From Andreprevotia chitinilytica DSM 18519 (GTDB lineage: Bacteria; Pseudomonadota; Gammaproteobacteria; Burkholderiales; Chitinibacteraceae), in the NCBI RefSeq assembly GCF_000711875.1, contig NZ_JONM01000010.1, positions 62,001 through 126,000 of the forward strand: DNA of 64,000 nucleotides. Direction: 5' to 3'. Made by a program: the position numbers and the translations under genes. Shown one piece after another: positions 44,397 through 53,732 of this stretch. Under the pieces are notes generated by a model. The model saw nothing but the letters and a program-made list of their open reading frames with translations, searched no databases and had not been told where the DNA came from. Each line of letters opens with the position of its first letter. The first letter of the stretch is position 1.

Positions 44397-45154
44397 TGGC
44401 TGGCATGCAGCGGGCTGATCTGTTGCTGGTCGAGTTGGGGCTGGCCGCCTCCCGCTCCGCCGCGCAAGCCATGATCGAAGCCGGCCGGGTCTCGGCCGAT
44501 GGCAAACCGGTTAGCAAATCCAGCCAGAAACTCGATGCCGGCGCCGCGATTGCCATCACGCCGGATGAACTGGATCGCTTCGTTTCGCGTGGCGGTCTGA
44601 AACTTGCTGGCGCGCTGGAAAAATCCGGGCTCGACATCACCGGCTGGCAAGTGCTCGACGTTGGCCAATCCACCGGCGGCTTTACCGACTGCGCATTGCA
44701 GGCCGGTGCGCGGCGGGTGATTGGGCTGGAAGTCGGGCACGGCCAACTCCATGCCAAGCTGCAAGGCGATGCCCGTGTCGTCACGCTTGAAGGCATCAAC
44801 GCCCGCCATGTCACGGCCGCTGATCTCGCGGCGCATCTGGATGGCGCGGTGCAGTTGATCGTCGGCGACGTCTCGTTCATCTCCCTCACGCTGGTGCTGC
44901 CCGCGCTCGCTGGCTTGCTGGCCCCCGGCGGCCAGCTGCTCTTCCTGGTCAAACCGCAGTTTGAAGTCGGCCCGCAGGGCCTTGGCAAAGGCGGGATCGT
45001 GAAAGACCCGATGCGCTACGGCGAGGTGGAAGCCAAGATCCGCCAAGCCGCGCAAGACGCCGGGTTTATGGTGCGGGACTACTTCGACAGCCCGATTGCC
45101 GGCGGCGATGGCAACCGCGAGTTTTTCATCTACGCAGAAAAGCGGCCGACGTAA
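44396..45154 (+). CDS. TlyA-family rRNA methyltransferase (S4 + FtsJ domains)
   Basis: The 252-residue protein has an N-terminal S4 domain (MQRADLLLVELGLAASRSAAQAMIEAGRV), and an RrmJ/FtsJ-type methyltransferase domain with the SAM motif LDVGQSTGGFTD near residue 85; the family usually has LDVGASTGGFTD. The K-D-K-E-type chain is GDVSF, KPQFE. TlyA proteins 2'-O-methylate 16S and 23S rRNA and can also act as hemolysin-like factors. I use the coupled ATG 44396; ATG 44405 is an alternative. Confidence 0.88.
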   Translation: MAGMQRADLLLVELGLAASRSAAQAMIEAGRVSADGKPVSKSSQKLDAGAAIAITPDELDRFVSRGGLKLAGALEKSGLDITGWQVLDVGQSTGGFTDCALQAGARRVIGLEVGHGQLHAKLQGDARVVTLEGINARHVTAADLAAHLDGAVQLIVGDVSFISLTLVLPALAGLLAPGGQLLFLVKPQFEVGPQGLGKGGIVKDPMRYGEVEAKIRQAAQDAGFMVRDYFDSPIAGGDGNREFFIYAEKRPT

Positions 45155-45343
45155 CGCCAGCCGCAATCGCTGGCACTGATCCCGACCATCCCTCGCACCA
45201 GCCGGGTGCGGCACGCCCCAATGCCGAGCACGCTCCAGTGATACACCAACACATGGCGGGCCATTTTGTGGCGTCCCGGCGTGCAATGGCATTGGCATGG
45301 CGTTTGCTACCACTGATCAGGCAGACCAACGGTGGTCGCTAAA

Positions 45344-45394
45344 AAGGGACAACGGCGTCCCCTTGGCCATCTGGCCCGGGGACGCCTTTTTTTT
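45344..45394 (+). terminator. Terminator with a competing upstream stem, just before an EAL gene
   Basis: GGCGTCCCC (45354-45362) pairs with GGGGACGCC and is followed by eight T. An alternative stem pairs GGGAC (45346-45350) with GTCCC (45357-45361), which would break the terminator arm. The EAL gene ATG lies four bases past the T-tract, so this may be a transcription attenuator, or simply the end of the tlyA transcript. Confidence 0.7.
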
Positions 45395-45398
45395 CGCC

Positions 45399-46673
45399 AT
45401 GATGCCAACAGCCTCGCCCAAACCCTCATCGCGCGCGCCTGCCCCGCTCAAGGAAGTGGAGCGCGTCATCTCGCAGGAAACCGGCCGCGCCATCGGCCAT
45501 TTCCGTGGGCTACGGCTGGATAGTGCCTTTCAGCCGATCTACAGCCTGCCCCATCAACGCATCGTCGGCCACGAAGCGCTACTGCGAGCAACCAACGCCA
45601 GCGGCAACCCGGTGCCACCGCCCGTGGCCTTGGCAAGTGCGCAAAGCGCCCAGGAGGAAGTCTTCGCCGACCGCCTGTGCCGCGCGCTACATCTGCGCAA
45701 TTACCGCCCGCCGGGCTCTGACGATTGCGAACCGACGTGGCTGTTCCTCAATGTATCGCCCCAAGTCGTCGCCCATACCGGCAAATCCCTGCCCTTCTTT
45801 GCCGATCTGCTGGCGCGGCGCGGCTTTCCGGCGCGGCGGGTGGTGGTGGAAATCCTGGAAGGCGCGATCACCGATCTATCGCTGCTCAGCGATGCGGTCG
45901 CGGCGTACCGCAATATGGGCTGCCTGGTGGCGCTGGATGACTTCGGGGCCGATGCCTCCAACATCGAGCGCATCTGGCGCGCCTCGCCGGACATCGTCAA
46001 ACTCGACCGCAAGCTGATTGCCGCCGCCGAATACTCCACCAAGGCGCGGCGTGTGTTGCCCGCCACCGTGGCCTTGATCCACGAGGCCGGCAGCCTCGCA
46101 CTGATCGAGGGCGTCGAAACCGAAGCACAAGCGGCCATCGCGCTGGATAGCGATGCCGACCTCGTGCAGGGTTATTACTTCGCGCGTCCCGCAGCCTTGC
46201 CCCTGCGCCACGGCGACGGCGGCATTTCGGCGTTGTTCGCCCGCCAGGCGGCGGCGCAAGTGTCGGCGCGCCAACACCAAGCGCTGCAGCCCTACACCCA
46301 TGCCTTTCAGCTGATGGCGCAGCAACTGCAGTCTGACCACTGCTTGGCAGCGGCCTGCACCGGGCTGATGGCACTACCGCGTGTGGATCGCTGCTACCTG
46401 ATCAATACCGACGGCGTGCAGATCGGCGCCAGCGTGCTGCGGCCGGATCACGAACCCGGTTCGTCCCGCTTCGCGCCACTGGAAGAAGCCAAAGGCGCGA
46501 ACTGGTCACGCAAGCCCTACCACTACCGAGCGCTGGCCCACCCCGGCCTGCCGCAAGTCAGCCGTCCTTATCTATCCGTGGCCAATTCCAGCCTGTGCGT
46601 CACCTTGTCGGTGACGGTTGCGCTGGCGGAAGGCACGCGGGTGTTGTGTTGCGATATCCAGTGGGAAGACTGA
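45399..46673 (+). CDS. EAL-domain c-di-GMP phosphodiesterase with a C-terminal sensory-type domain
   Basis: The 424-residue protein has an EAL domain at about residues 40-270 with all catalytic parts: Glu59 in HEALLR, Asn118, Glu151, Asp180-Asp181 in DDFG, Lys201, Glu237, Glu240 and Gln257. It should hydrolyse c-di-GMP. A C-terminal domain (about 300-424: [31 protein letters not shown]) resembles the PAS/Cache-like YkuI_C domain that binds ligands. It has no clear membrane segment. It overlaps the next gene (TGATG). Confidence 0.88.
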   Translation: MMPTASPKPSSRAPAPLKEVERVISQETGRAIGHFRGLRLDSAFQPIYSLPHQRIVGHEALLRATNASGNPVPPPVALASAQSAQEEVFADRLCRALHLRNYRPPGSDDCEPTWLFLNVSPQVVAHTGKSLPFFADLLARRGFPARRVVVEILEGAITDLSLLSDAVAAYRNMGCLVALDDFGADASNIERIWRASPDIVKLDRKLIAAAEYSTKARRVLPATVALIHEAGSLALIEGVETEAQAAIALDSDADLVQGYYFARPAALPLRHGDGGISALFARQAAAQVSARQHQALQPYTHAFQLMAQQLQSDHCLAAACTGLMALPRVDRCYLINTDGVQIGASVLRPDHEPGSSRFAPLEEAKGANWSRKPYHYRALAHPGLPQVSRPYLSVANSSLCVTLSVTVALAEGTRVLCCDIQWED

Positions 46674-47881
46674 TGAACATCCTGATGCGCCCCGCGGTGG
46701 GCTTGATGCACCGCCTCGCGTTACGAACCAAGTTCGCTCTGGTCGGGCTGCTGCTCGCGCTGCCCCTGCTGGCGTGGCAGTCGGGCGATTACTGGTTGCC
46801 GGCCAATGAGCACACCGGGCACGCGCTGCTGGACGGTCTGGCCTGGGCCATCGCCACGATCGGCCTCTACCTGTTCACTGCGCTTTACCAAGCCACTACT
46901 GCCACAACACAGGCGCTTTTGCAGACGGTACGGCGGCTCGCCGAAGGCGACCTGGTGGCACGCGCAGCAGTCGACGGCAAGGACGAGCTGGCGAAGGTCG
47001 CGATGCGCCTGAATGAGATGGCCCGCGAAAACGGCCGGCTGATTACCGAAGTGCGTGGCACGGCCGACGAAGTCGCCAGCGCGGCCTCCGAACTGGCCGA
47101 GGCCGCCGCACGGGTGCTGGAAGGCGTTGCCGCGCAAGACACGCTCTCTGGTGCCACGGCAGGGGCGGTCGAGCAGATCAAGGGGAGCGTGGAAGCCATC
47201 GCGGCCAGCGCCGGCGAAACCGAGGCCATCGCCGATCGTTCCGAAGCACTGGCCAAGGATGGCGTCGCGGTCGTGGATGCGGCCGGTGCGGAGATGAACC
47301 GGATTCGCGATTCAGTCGCTCGCCTATCCACGCTGGTGGGCTCGCTGGGCCAACGCTCGGCAGAAATCGGCGGCACGGTGGCGCTGATTCGCGGCATTGC
47401 CGATCAGACCAATCTGCTGGCGCTCAATGCCGCCATTGAAGCCGCCCGCGCTGGCGAGCAAGGGCGTGGCTTCGCGGTGGTCGCGGACGAGGTCCGCAAG
47501 CTGGCCGAGCGCACCAGCGCAGCAACCAGCCAGATCGGCGAAGTGATCGCGCAGATCCGCGCCGAGATCGACACCGCCGTATCGAACATGGACGAAGGCC
47601 AGACGCAGGCCGAGCGTGGCGTGCAACTGGCCAGCCAGGCCGCCGATGCGCTGACCGACATCCGCGATGGCGCGCACCGCACATTGGAGCGCGTGCACGC
47701 CATTGCCGCAGCCACGCGCGAACAAAGTCTGGCCAGCACCAACGCCATGGAGAACATGACCCGCATTGCCAGCGCTGCCCGCACCAACAACGCCGCCAGC
47801 AGCGAGGCCGCAGCGGTCGCGCGCTATCTGGAAGAGTTGGCAGCAGGATTGCGCGGGGCGGTATTGCGTTTCAAAACCTGA
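46673..47881 (+). CDS. Methyl-accepting chemotaxis protein with a minimal periplasmic loop
   Basis: The 402-residue receptor has TM1 near residues 17-37, a periplasmic loop of only about 20 residues, TM2 near 60-78, then a HAMP-like stretch ([25 protein letters not shown]). The long signalling coiled coil has its tip at [38 protein letters not shown]. With hardly any periplasmic domain it must sense at the membrane or via a partner, plausibly the next gene. It is translationally coupled to the EAL gene. Confidence 0.92.
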   Translation: MNILMRPAVGLMHRLALRTKFALVGLLLALPLLAWQSGDYWLPANEHTGHALLDGLAWAIATIGLYLFTALYQATTATTQALLQTVRRLAEGDLVARAAVDGKDELAKVAMRLNEMARENGRLITEVRGTADEVASAASELAEAAARVLEGVAAQDTLSGATAGAVEQIKGSVEAIAASAGETEAIADRSEALAKDGVAVVDAAGAEMNRIRDSVARLSTLVGSLGQRSAEIGGTVALIRGIADQTNLLALNAAIEAARAGEQGRGFAVVADEVRKLAERTSAATSQIGEVIAQIRAEIDTAVSNMDEGQTQAERGVQLASQAADALTDIRDGAHRTLERVHAIAAATREQSLASTNAMENMTRIASAARTNNAASSEAAAVARYLEELAAGLRGAVLRFKT

Positions 47882-47891
47882 GGAGCCCGTC

Positions 47892-48761
47892 ATGGTAGCC
47901 ATCGCAACAAGTGTGGGAATACTGACCTCCGCCACGGCGGCGATGCATTGGGCGCAAGCCCAGAGCGACAAGAAGCATGCCGCCCGGCGTGATCTGAGCC
48001 TGGGAGCCGTCAATCGGGGCGTCGCCTTGATGACGGTGGTACAACAGCATCGGGGCATGGCCGCTGCGCTGCTCAATGGCGATCAAAGCTTTGCCGATCG
48101 CCTGAACAACAAGCAGCAAGAAGTGGATAACACCTTGTCGGCATTGGGCGAGTATTTCGCGCGGGTGACGGAATTTGCGGCCGGCGGAAAACGGCTCGAA
48201 GCGATCCGCGCCGCCTGGGCGCAACTGCGGCAGGAAGCGCGGCGATACACCGTGGAAAAAAGCTTCGCCACCCACACGGCGCTGATCCAGCAAGTCCTGT
48301 ATCTGCTGGGCGACATGGGTGAACGGGGCGGGCTGTTGGAAGTGCGCAATCCTGCACTGGCCACACTCGCCGAGGTCTTGCTGCTGCGCCTGCCCTTGTT
48401 GACGGAGAGCATCGGTCAGGCCCGCGCGCTGGGCACCGGCTATGCCGTTCGCGGCCGCTGCGGTGCGGTCGGACGAATCAGGCTGAGTTTCCTGCAACGC
48501 CGCATCCGCGATTGCCTGAACCGCGCGAACGTCATCGCCGAATCGCCCACGCTCGCGGCCAGCACGCAGGCGTGCCGACACAAGGTCGATGCACTGCAGA
48601 CGTTGATCGATACGCACCTGACTGGGGTCGAGCGGATCGAACTGGCACCGGACGCTTACTTCCGCGCCGCAACCGAGGCCATCGATGCCTGCCTGGCGCT
48701 GTGGCATGCCGCCGAGCAGGCAACCAGACAGGTGCTGCCGGGCGGCAAGTTATTGCATTGA
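47892..48761 (+). CDS. Stand-alone NIT-domain (nitrate/nitrite-sensing type) protein
   Basis: The 289-residue, mostly helical protein contains the NIT-like element VQQHRGMAAALLNGDQSFADRL (residues 49-70) and helical segments resembling the NIT fold of nitrate sensors. It has a short hydrophobic N-terminus but no output domain of its own. It begins 11 bases after the MCP stop with a GAGGAG ribosome site. A sensor shared with the upstream MCP is plausible, but the ligand is unproven. Confidence 0.7.
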   Translation: MVAIATSVGILTSATAAMHWAQAQSDKKHAARRDLSLGAVNRGVALMTVVQQHRGMAAALLNGDQSFADRLNNKQQEVDNTLSALGEYFARVTEFAAGGKRLEAIRAAWAQLRQEARRYTVEKSFATHTALIQQVLYLLGDMGERGGLLEVRNPALATLAEVLLLRLPLLTESIGQARALGTGYAVRGRCGAVGRIRLSFLQRRIRDCLNRANVIAESPTLAASTQACRHKVDALQTLIDTHLTGVERIELAPDAYFRAATEAIDACLALWHAAEQATRQVLPGGKLLH

Positions 48762-48804
48762 TGTTTTGGCGCGCTGCCCAACGAAGCGTTGGCAGTTGCG
48801 TCAT

Positions 48805-49212
48805 TCAAACATCTGGACAGTTCACCATCCAGTGCACGCCAAACTTGTCCACTAACATGCCGAAACCCGATGCCCAGAAGGTTGCCTGATAGGGCATCAC
48901 CACCTCGCCCCCTTCAGCCAGCGCCTTGAAGACGCGCTCGCCCTGCTCGAAGCTGTCGGCACCAATCGAGAGTGAGCAACCCTTCATTTTCGAAGATTCC
49001 TGCGGCCCCATGCCATCGGAGGCCATCAACTGGGTCTCGCCGACCTGGAAGTTGGCATGCATCACCTTGTCTTCCCAACCGGGAATGCCCTGCTCAGGTG
49101 GCGCGTCCTTGAAACGGGTGAGGAAGGTGATTTGGGCGCCGAGCGTGTCGGCATAGAAGGCCAGCGCTTCATCGCAGCGGCCATAGAAGAACAGATAGCT
49201 TTGCACTTGCAT
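48805..49212 (-). CDS. PhnB-like VOC-family protein
   Basis: The 135-residue protein is a glyoxalase/bleomycin-resistance-fold member of the PhnB/YjdN type: VQSYLFFYGRCDEALAFYADTLGAQITFLTRFKD, MHANFQVGETQLMASDG and FGVHWMVN. The function of PhnB proteins is not known with certainty. The ATG at 49212 gives the expected start. Confidence 0.87.
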   Translation of the reverse strand: MQVQSYLFFYGRCDEALAFYADTLGAQITFLTRFKDAPPEQGIPGWEDKVMHANFQVGETQLMASDGMGPQESSKMKGCSLSIGADSFEQGERVFKALAEGGEVVMPYQATFWASGFGMLVDKFGVHWMVNCPDV

Positions 49213-49294
49213 GGTGGGACTCCGGCTCCGGGTGAGAGCCACGAGTATAGACGGGGGAAAACGTCACCGAGATGACCGACTCCCCCTCCCACGA

Positions 49295-51022
49295 TCAGAT
49301 CACGTGCGCATCCTTGAACAGCTTGCGTGCTTCATCCACATCCGGCTTCAACGCTTGCACGGTCGGCTCTTTGGAGAAGTCCGCAATCACCTGATAGAAG
49401 TAATCGAGGCTTTCCGGATAGGCAAACGCGGCCTGGCGCATCAAGGTGTGCGCGAGCGCCGTCTGGCCCTTGAGGGCATGCATCACCGCCGCATCAGCCA
49501 GTTGCCCCGGATACGGGCGCACCGTGTTGAGGCGATCGAGAATATCGAGCTTCCAGGCCATGTCTTGCCGGCTTGGGACGATGTAATTCGACAGCGCGAA
49601 ATCGGCGTAGTAATCAACCAGCGGATTGGGGCGCAACTGCTGCAGCTCGCGGATATTCGCCGCGTTCTGCGTCGCATCCTTGGATGGATCGAGAATCGGA
49701 TAAAGCTGCAGGTAATAGCGGCCACCCAACACGCACACCAGTACCAGCGCCAGCCCGGCAGCAGCAGTGACGACGCGCACGGCGCTGGCCGGCAAGGCGA
49801 TCCGCACCTCGTCATCCCGCACCAGATACAACATCAGCACGAAGGGCAGGAACAAGTGGGCGTACCACAGCGGGTACTCCACCAGGCTATGCAGGATGGA
49901 AACGATCACCATCGCCGTACCCAACATGGCCACGCCGTTGTCGCGTCGCTTCCATACGCCGGCCACGGCCCACAGCAAACCAATCACGACCACGGCGGTG
50001 CCGATCACGCCGGTTTCCGCCATCAGGTTCAACAGCGAATTGTGCGCGTGGGTGAACAGCACGCTCTCGCTCACACGGGCGAATTCCGGCCGTACTTGAT
50101 AGAGGATGCTCTGCGCGCCATAGGCGCTCCAGCCCACGCCGAACACCGGGTTATCCATGAAGGCCAGCCATGCCTTATGCCACTCGACCAAGCGGCGAGA
50201 GCCGTTGGAATCAAGCCGGGCCAAGCCGGTCGGCACGTCGTTCTTGGCGCCCAGCGCATGCTGCAACACATCGCTGATCAGCGGCGCGATGAACTGCATG
50301 GCAAAAATCAGCAACGCCGAAACCACCAACAAGATGCCAAACCGCTTGGTGTTCTTGCCGGTCATGGTCAGCAGCGCGCCGAAGCCGAGCCAGGCGAGGC
50401 CATACATGAACGGCGAGCGCGAGCCGCACCAAGCCAGCGAAAGCGCCAACCACGCCATCAGCACACCAAACAGCCACATCGGCAACTTGCGCTCGGCCGC
50501 CAGCCAGCACGCCGCTGCCATGCCCCAGGCGAGGTAATGGCCGTACATGTTCTTCTGGCCGATATTGCCGAACACCAAGCCTTCCCCAACCTTCAGCACG
50601 TGGATGACCTGCGGCATTGCCACGCCGGTGTTGAACAGCGCCCCCGTCAGCAAACCCAGCGCAAAAGCGGTGAGCAGCGGCTCATAGCCGAATACGTCCC
50701 GAGCACGGGCAAGGCTCCAGACCAGCAGGCCCGCCGTCACGAAGTAGACAATCGGCGTTGTCCGCTCAGACCAGTACGGCACCGGCAGCGCTACACACTG
50801 GATCAGAATGACGACCGCCATGCCCAGCCAGATCAGCGCCGACCACGGCGGGCTGGATTTACCCTCACGACTGGGCAAGACCGAGCCGGCCATGATCAAC
50901 AGCACGGAAAAACCAACCGCCGCCAGCTCAGAGGGGAACACCGGATTCGGGTTGTACCGGAACGGGATGCCGCAAGGCACGGCGGCGAGCAGGAACAAGA
51001 GAACCTGGAAAAGAAGCTGCAT
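49295..51022 (-). CDS. O-antigen ligase/PglL-like membrane oligosaccharyltransferase
   Basis: The 575-residue protein has about 10-12 membrane helices and the Wzy/WaaL/PglL signature pair NGSRRLVEWHKAWLAF and FTHAHNSLLNLMAETGVIG. EYPLWYAHLFLPFVLMLYL and a roughly 150-residue soluble C-terminal region follow, as in pilin glycosylation ligases of Neisseriales. It may transfer glycans to pilin or other proteins. The ATG is immediately next to the tatC stop (no gap), so it is co-expressed with tatABC. Confidence 0.8.
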   Translation of the reverse strand: MQLLFQVLLFLLAAVPCGIPFRYNPNPVFPSELAAVGFSVLLIMAGSVLPSREGKSSPPWSALIWLGMAVVILIQCVALPVPYWSERTTPIVYFVTAGLLVWSLARARDVFGYEPLLTAFALGLLTGALFNTGVAMPQVIHVLKVGEGLVFGNIGQKNMYGHYLAWGMAAACWLAAERKLPMWLFGVLMAWLALSLAWCGSRSPFMYGLAWLGFGALLTMTGKNTKRFGILLVVSALLIFAMQFIAPLISDVLQHALGAKNDVPTGLARLDSNGSRRLVEWHKAWLAFMDNPVFGVGWSAYGAQSILYQVRPEFARVSESVLFTHAHNSLLNLMAETGVIGTAVVVIGLLWAVAGVWKRRDNGVAMLGTAMVIVSILHSLVEYPLWYAHLFLPFVLMLYLVRDDEVRIALPASAVRVVTAAAGLALVLVCVLGGRYYLQLYPILDPSKDATQNAANIRELQQLRPNPLVDYYADFALSNYIVPSRQDMAWKLDILDRLNTVRPYPGQLADAAVMHALKGQTALAHTLMRQAAFAYPESLDYFYQVIADFSKEPTVQALKPDVDEARKLFKDAHVI

Positions 51023-51826
51023 TTATTGATCCACTTCTGGGGAGTGATCCGCTTTGGATTCGGTATTGGATTCGGAGGCTTGCTCGGCCTTGGGGCGGGT
51101 GGTCCAGGCTGCGACGATGCAACCGACTTCAAACAGCAACCAGAGCGGCACAGCGAGCAGACATTGGCTCAGGACATCCGGCGGCGTAACGACAGCCGCG
51201 ACAACGAAGGCGCCGACGATCACATACGGCCGCCACTCGCGCAGCTTGGCGACCGTGACAAACCCCATGCGCACCAGCACAACCACCAGCACCGGCACTT
51301 CAAACGTGGTGCCGAAGGCAAGGAACATGCCGAGGATGAAATCGAGGTATTGCGCAGAATCTGGCAGCCACTGCATCGAGGCCGGCACGACCGAGGCGAT
51401 GAATTTGAACACCACGCCAAACACGAAGTAATACGCAAATGCCATGCCAGCCAGGAACAACAGCGTAGACGACACCACCAGGGGCAGCACCAGACGCTTT
51501 TCGTGTGCGTACAAGCCCGGCGCGATAAACGCCCAGGCTTGGTACAGCGTATGCGGCAGCGTGACCAGCAAGGCCGCCATCGCGGCGAGCTTCACCTGCA
51601 CCAGAAACGGCGAAGCGATGCCGATGGTCACCAGCTTCTGGCCCGGCAACACATGAGCCAGCGGGGCAACGGCAAAATCGTAGAGATTGCGTGAAAACGC
51701 GAAGCAGATCAGGAAACCGACGATGAAGACCAGCGCGGCCCGCACCAGCCGGGTTCTCAGCTCGAGCAAATGCACCAGCAAGGGTTGCAGTTGTTCTTCC
51801 ATGGGCGACTTGTTGGTGGAGGACAT
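51023..51826 (-). CDS. tatC: Sec-independent translocase subunit TatC
   Basis: The 267-residue protein has six membrane helices. Family segments are PLLVHLLELRTRLVRAALVF near the N-terminus, GIASPFLVQVKLA, LPHTLYQAWAFIAPGLYAHEKR, FGTTFEVPVLVVVLVRMG and VAAVVTPPDVLSQ. It recognises twin-arginine signals with TatB. The ATG overlaps the tatB stop (TAATG). The C-terminus is polar and acidic. Confidence 0.96.
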   Translation of the reverse strand: MSSTNKSPMEEQLQPLLVHLLELRTRLVRAALVFIVGFLICFAFSRNLYDFAVAPLAHVLPGQKLVTIGIASPFLVQVKLAAMAALLVTLPHTLYQAWAFIAPGLYAHEKRLVLPLVVSSTLLFLAGMAFAYYFVFGVVFKFIASVVPASMQWLPDSAQYLDFILGMFLAFGTTFEVPVLVVVLVRMGFVTVAKLREWRPYVIVGAFVVAAVVTPPDVLSQCLLAVPLWLLFEVGCIVAAWTTRPKAEQASESNTESKADHSPEVDQ

Positions 51827-52323
51827 TAGCGGCGGTCGTTCACGACGGTCGGGGCGGCGGGCGGTGGCGCGAACAGGTCAAGCTGGCGTTCATCGCGTTC
51901 CGGCGCGTGTTCCGGCATGACGACGGACTCAACTTCGGCTTGATGCGGTGCGGCAACACCAGCCAGTGGCTCGGCGTGCGCAGCAACCGGCGCAGGCGCT
52001 GAAATATCCCCGGTCACTGCCGCCGACAGGCCAGCCGCAGCATCGCGAATTTCCGCATGCGCATCAGTCACCGGCGCAACTATGCTGCCGTGGATGGTAT
52101 TGCGTAGCGCATCCCCTTCGGCGCGCAGCTCGGCCTCGATCTTGGCAAGCTCGGTATTATGCATTTCGCGGTCGAGATCGGCTTTCACGCTCGCCACAAA
52201 CCGCTGCGCGCGACCAATCAACGCGCCAACGGTACGCGCCACCTTGGGCAGCCGCTCCGGGCCGAGCACCACCAGTGCAACGGCGCCGACGACCAAGACC
52301 TCACCAAAACTGAAATCGAACAC
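51826..52323 (-). CDS. tatB: Sec-independent translocase subunit TatB
   Basis: The 165-residue protein has an N-terminal helix with the Glu-Gly-Pro region (FDFSFGEVLVVGAVALVVLGPERLPKVARTVGALIG), an amphipathic helix and a long Ala/Pro-rich tail. The tail contains RQLDLFAPP near the end, matching the beta-clamp-binding consensus QLxLF; this is probably chance. Together with TatC it forms the substrate receptor. Confidence 0.93.
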   Translation of the reverse strand: MFDFSFGEVLVVGAVALVVLGPERLPKVARTVGALIGRAQRFVASVKADLDREMHNTELAKIEAELRAEGDALRNTIHGSIVAPVTDAHAEIRDAAAGLSAAVTGDISAPAPVAAHAEPLAGVAAPHQAEVESVVMPEHAPERDERQLDLFAPPPAAPTVVNDRR

Positions 52324-52326
52324 CGC

Positions 52327-52539
52327 TTACCGCTTGTCCTTGTCAGCCACTTCGATGACCTTGCCGGTCTCGTCGGTCTTGGCCTTGGGCACGTCCTCGC
52401 CATCGCCCTTGATGCCTTCCTTGAAGCCACGCACGGCGGAACCCAGATCCTTGCCGACATTGCCCAGTTTCTTGGTGCCAAACACGATCACGACGATGGC
52501 CAGCACGATCAGCCAATGCCAGATGCTCAAAGAACCCAT
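52327..52539 (-). CDS. tatA: Sec-independent translocase subunit TatA
   Basis: The 70-residue pore-forming subunit has an N-terminal helix [19 protein letters not shown], the FG hinge, and an amphipathic helix ([19 protein letters not shown]). The ATG at 52539 gives the standard [10 protein letters not shown] start; a 33-residue upstream extension is not supported. Three bases separate it from tatB. Confidence 0.95.
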   Translation of the reverse strand: MGSLSIWHWLIVLAIVVIVFGTKKLGNVGKDLGSAVRGFKEGIKGDGEDVPKAKTDETGKVIEVADKDKR

Positions 52540-52564
52540 GAATATATGCTCCGAATTGATCGCG

Positions 52565-52888
52565 TCAGGCCGGCTGGCCCAACACGTGCAGATGAATGTG
52601 GTAAACCTCTTGCCCACCGGCCGGGCCGGTATGGACACGGGTTTGGAACCCGTCAGCCAACCCTTGTTCCTTCGCGAGCTTCGGTGCCAGCAACAGGAGC
52701 TTGCCGAGAATCGCCTGATCGTCAGCCGTCGCCGTGAACAGCGAATCGATGTGCTTTTTGGGAATGATCAGGAAATGCACCGGCGCTTTGGGGTGGATAT
52801 CGTGGAACGCCATGACTTCGTCGTCTTCATACAGCTTGTTGGCCGGAATCTCGCCGGCGCTGATCTTGCAGAACAGGCACATGGTCAT
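52565..52888 (-). CDS. hinT: HIT-family purine nucleoside phosphoramidase (HinT type)
   Basis: The 107-residue protein has [35 protein letters not shown] at the N-terminus and the His-triad HIHLHV near residue 98. It hydrolyses AMP-lysine-type phosphoramidates. The ATG at 52888 overlaps the hisE stop (ATGA); Met at 52882 is an alternative. It links the his and tat genes in one transcript, an order conserved in related genomes. Confidence 0.93.
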   Translation of the reverse strand: MTMCLFCKISAGEIPANKLYEDDEVMAFHDIHPKAPVHFLIIPKKHIDSLFTATADDQAILGKLLLLAPKLAKEQGLADGFQTRVHTGPAGGQEVYHIHLHVLGQPA

Positions 52889-53211
52889 TGCTCCTTGCGG
52901 GATGCTTTTTCGTCGATGCCGGAAATACCTTCGCGGCGCGCCAGTTCGGCCAGCACGTCTTCCGCGCTCAAGCCTTCGTGTGCCAGCAACACCAAGGTGT
53001 GGAACCACAAGTCGGCCACTTCGCGCACCACGTGCAGCTTGTCGCCATCCTTGGCGGCCATCACCACTTCCACCGCTTCCTCGCCCACCTTTTTCAGGAT
53101 CGCATCGGTGCCCTTGTGCAAGAGCTTGGCGACGTAGGAGGTGGATGGGTCGGCACCACGGCGGCTGGCCAGCGTTTCAGACAGGCGTTCAAGAATTTCG
53201 GCAGAGACCAT
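52885..53211 (-). CDS. hisE: Phosphoribosyl-ATP pyrophosphatase
   Basis: The 108-residue MazG-fold enzyme performs the second step of histidine synthesis. Signatures are [31 protein letters not shown] and [19 protein letters not shown], with the Glu/Asp metal ligands. It is separate from hisI, not fused. It lies behind a terminator that follows hisI. Confidence 0.95.
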   Translation of the reverse strand: MVSAEILERLSETLASRRGADPSTSYVAKLLHKGTDAILKKVGEEAVEVVMAAKDGDKLHVVREVADLWFHTLVLLAHEGLSAEDVLAELARREGISGIDEKASRKEQ

Positions 53212-53289
53212 GAGGTTGTCCGATCAGGCAAAAGCGGAATTATATTGCCGTTTAGTTGCGACGGCGTGTCGTCTAGACTACTTCTCAAT

Positions 53290-53316
53290 GAAAAAGGCCG
53301 ACATCCGTCAGCCTTT
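53290..53316 (-). terminator. Terminator between hisI and hisE
   Basis: On the minus strand AAAGGC pairs with GCCTTT around a longer loop and is followed by TTTTTCATT. It lies 20 bases after the hisI stop and separates the upstream his genes from hisE-hinT-tat. Confidence 0.7.
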
Positions 53317-53336
53317 GTCGTGAAAACCGGTCGGAA

Positions 53337-53732
53337 TCAATGCTTGTGATAGATCGCGGCGGGGTCTTTCAGCACCGGATCGACCGTCTCCCACTCGCCA
53401 TCCTTGAGCACGCGGAAGAAGCAGCTTTCACGGCCGGTGTGGCACGCAATGCCCCCTTCCTGCTCGATCACGTAGATCAATACATCGCCATCGCAATCCA
53501 GGCGGATTTCCTGCACGCGCTGGAAATGCCCGCTCTCCTCGCCCTTGTGCCATAGCTTCTGGCGCGAGCGGGTCCAGTAATGTGCGGTGCCCTTTTCTGC
53601 CGTCAACGCCACCGCATCGCGGTTGGCATAGGCGAACATCAGCACGCGGCCGGTGTGCGCATCTTGTGCGATCACTGGCACGAGGCCTTTGTCGTCCCAG
53701 AGGATTTCGTTGAGCCAAGCCGGCGCGCTCAT
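53337..53732 (-). CDS. hisI: Phosphoribosyl-AMP cyclohydrolase
   Basis: The 131-residue enzyme performs the third step of histidine synthesis. The [26 protein letters not shown] start, [20 protein letters not shown], the metal-binding [17 protein letters not shown] and HTGRESCFF are all present. The ATG at 53732 overlaps the hisF stop (ATGA). It is a monofunctional protein. Confidence 0.95.
   Translation of the reverse strand: MSAPAWLNEILWDDKGLVPVIAQDAHTGRVLMFAYANRDAVALTAEKGTAHYWTRSRQKLWHKGEESGHFQRVQEIRLDCDGDVLIYVIEQEGGIACHTGRESCFFRVLKDGEWETVDPVLKDPAAIYHKH

Noticed and set aside
45155-45340. c-di-GMP riboswitch upstream of the EAL gene
   Set aside because: I could not find the conserved GEMM core or its tetraloop arrangement; only the terminator and competing stem are supported.
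49211-51694. An 827-codon plus-strand open frame opposite the PglL-like gene and tatC
   Set aside because: It is the mirror of two well-supported minus-strand genes. Its product is rich in His, Arg and Gln with no domain pattern, as expected for an antisense frame in GC-rich DNA.
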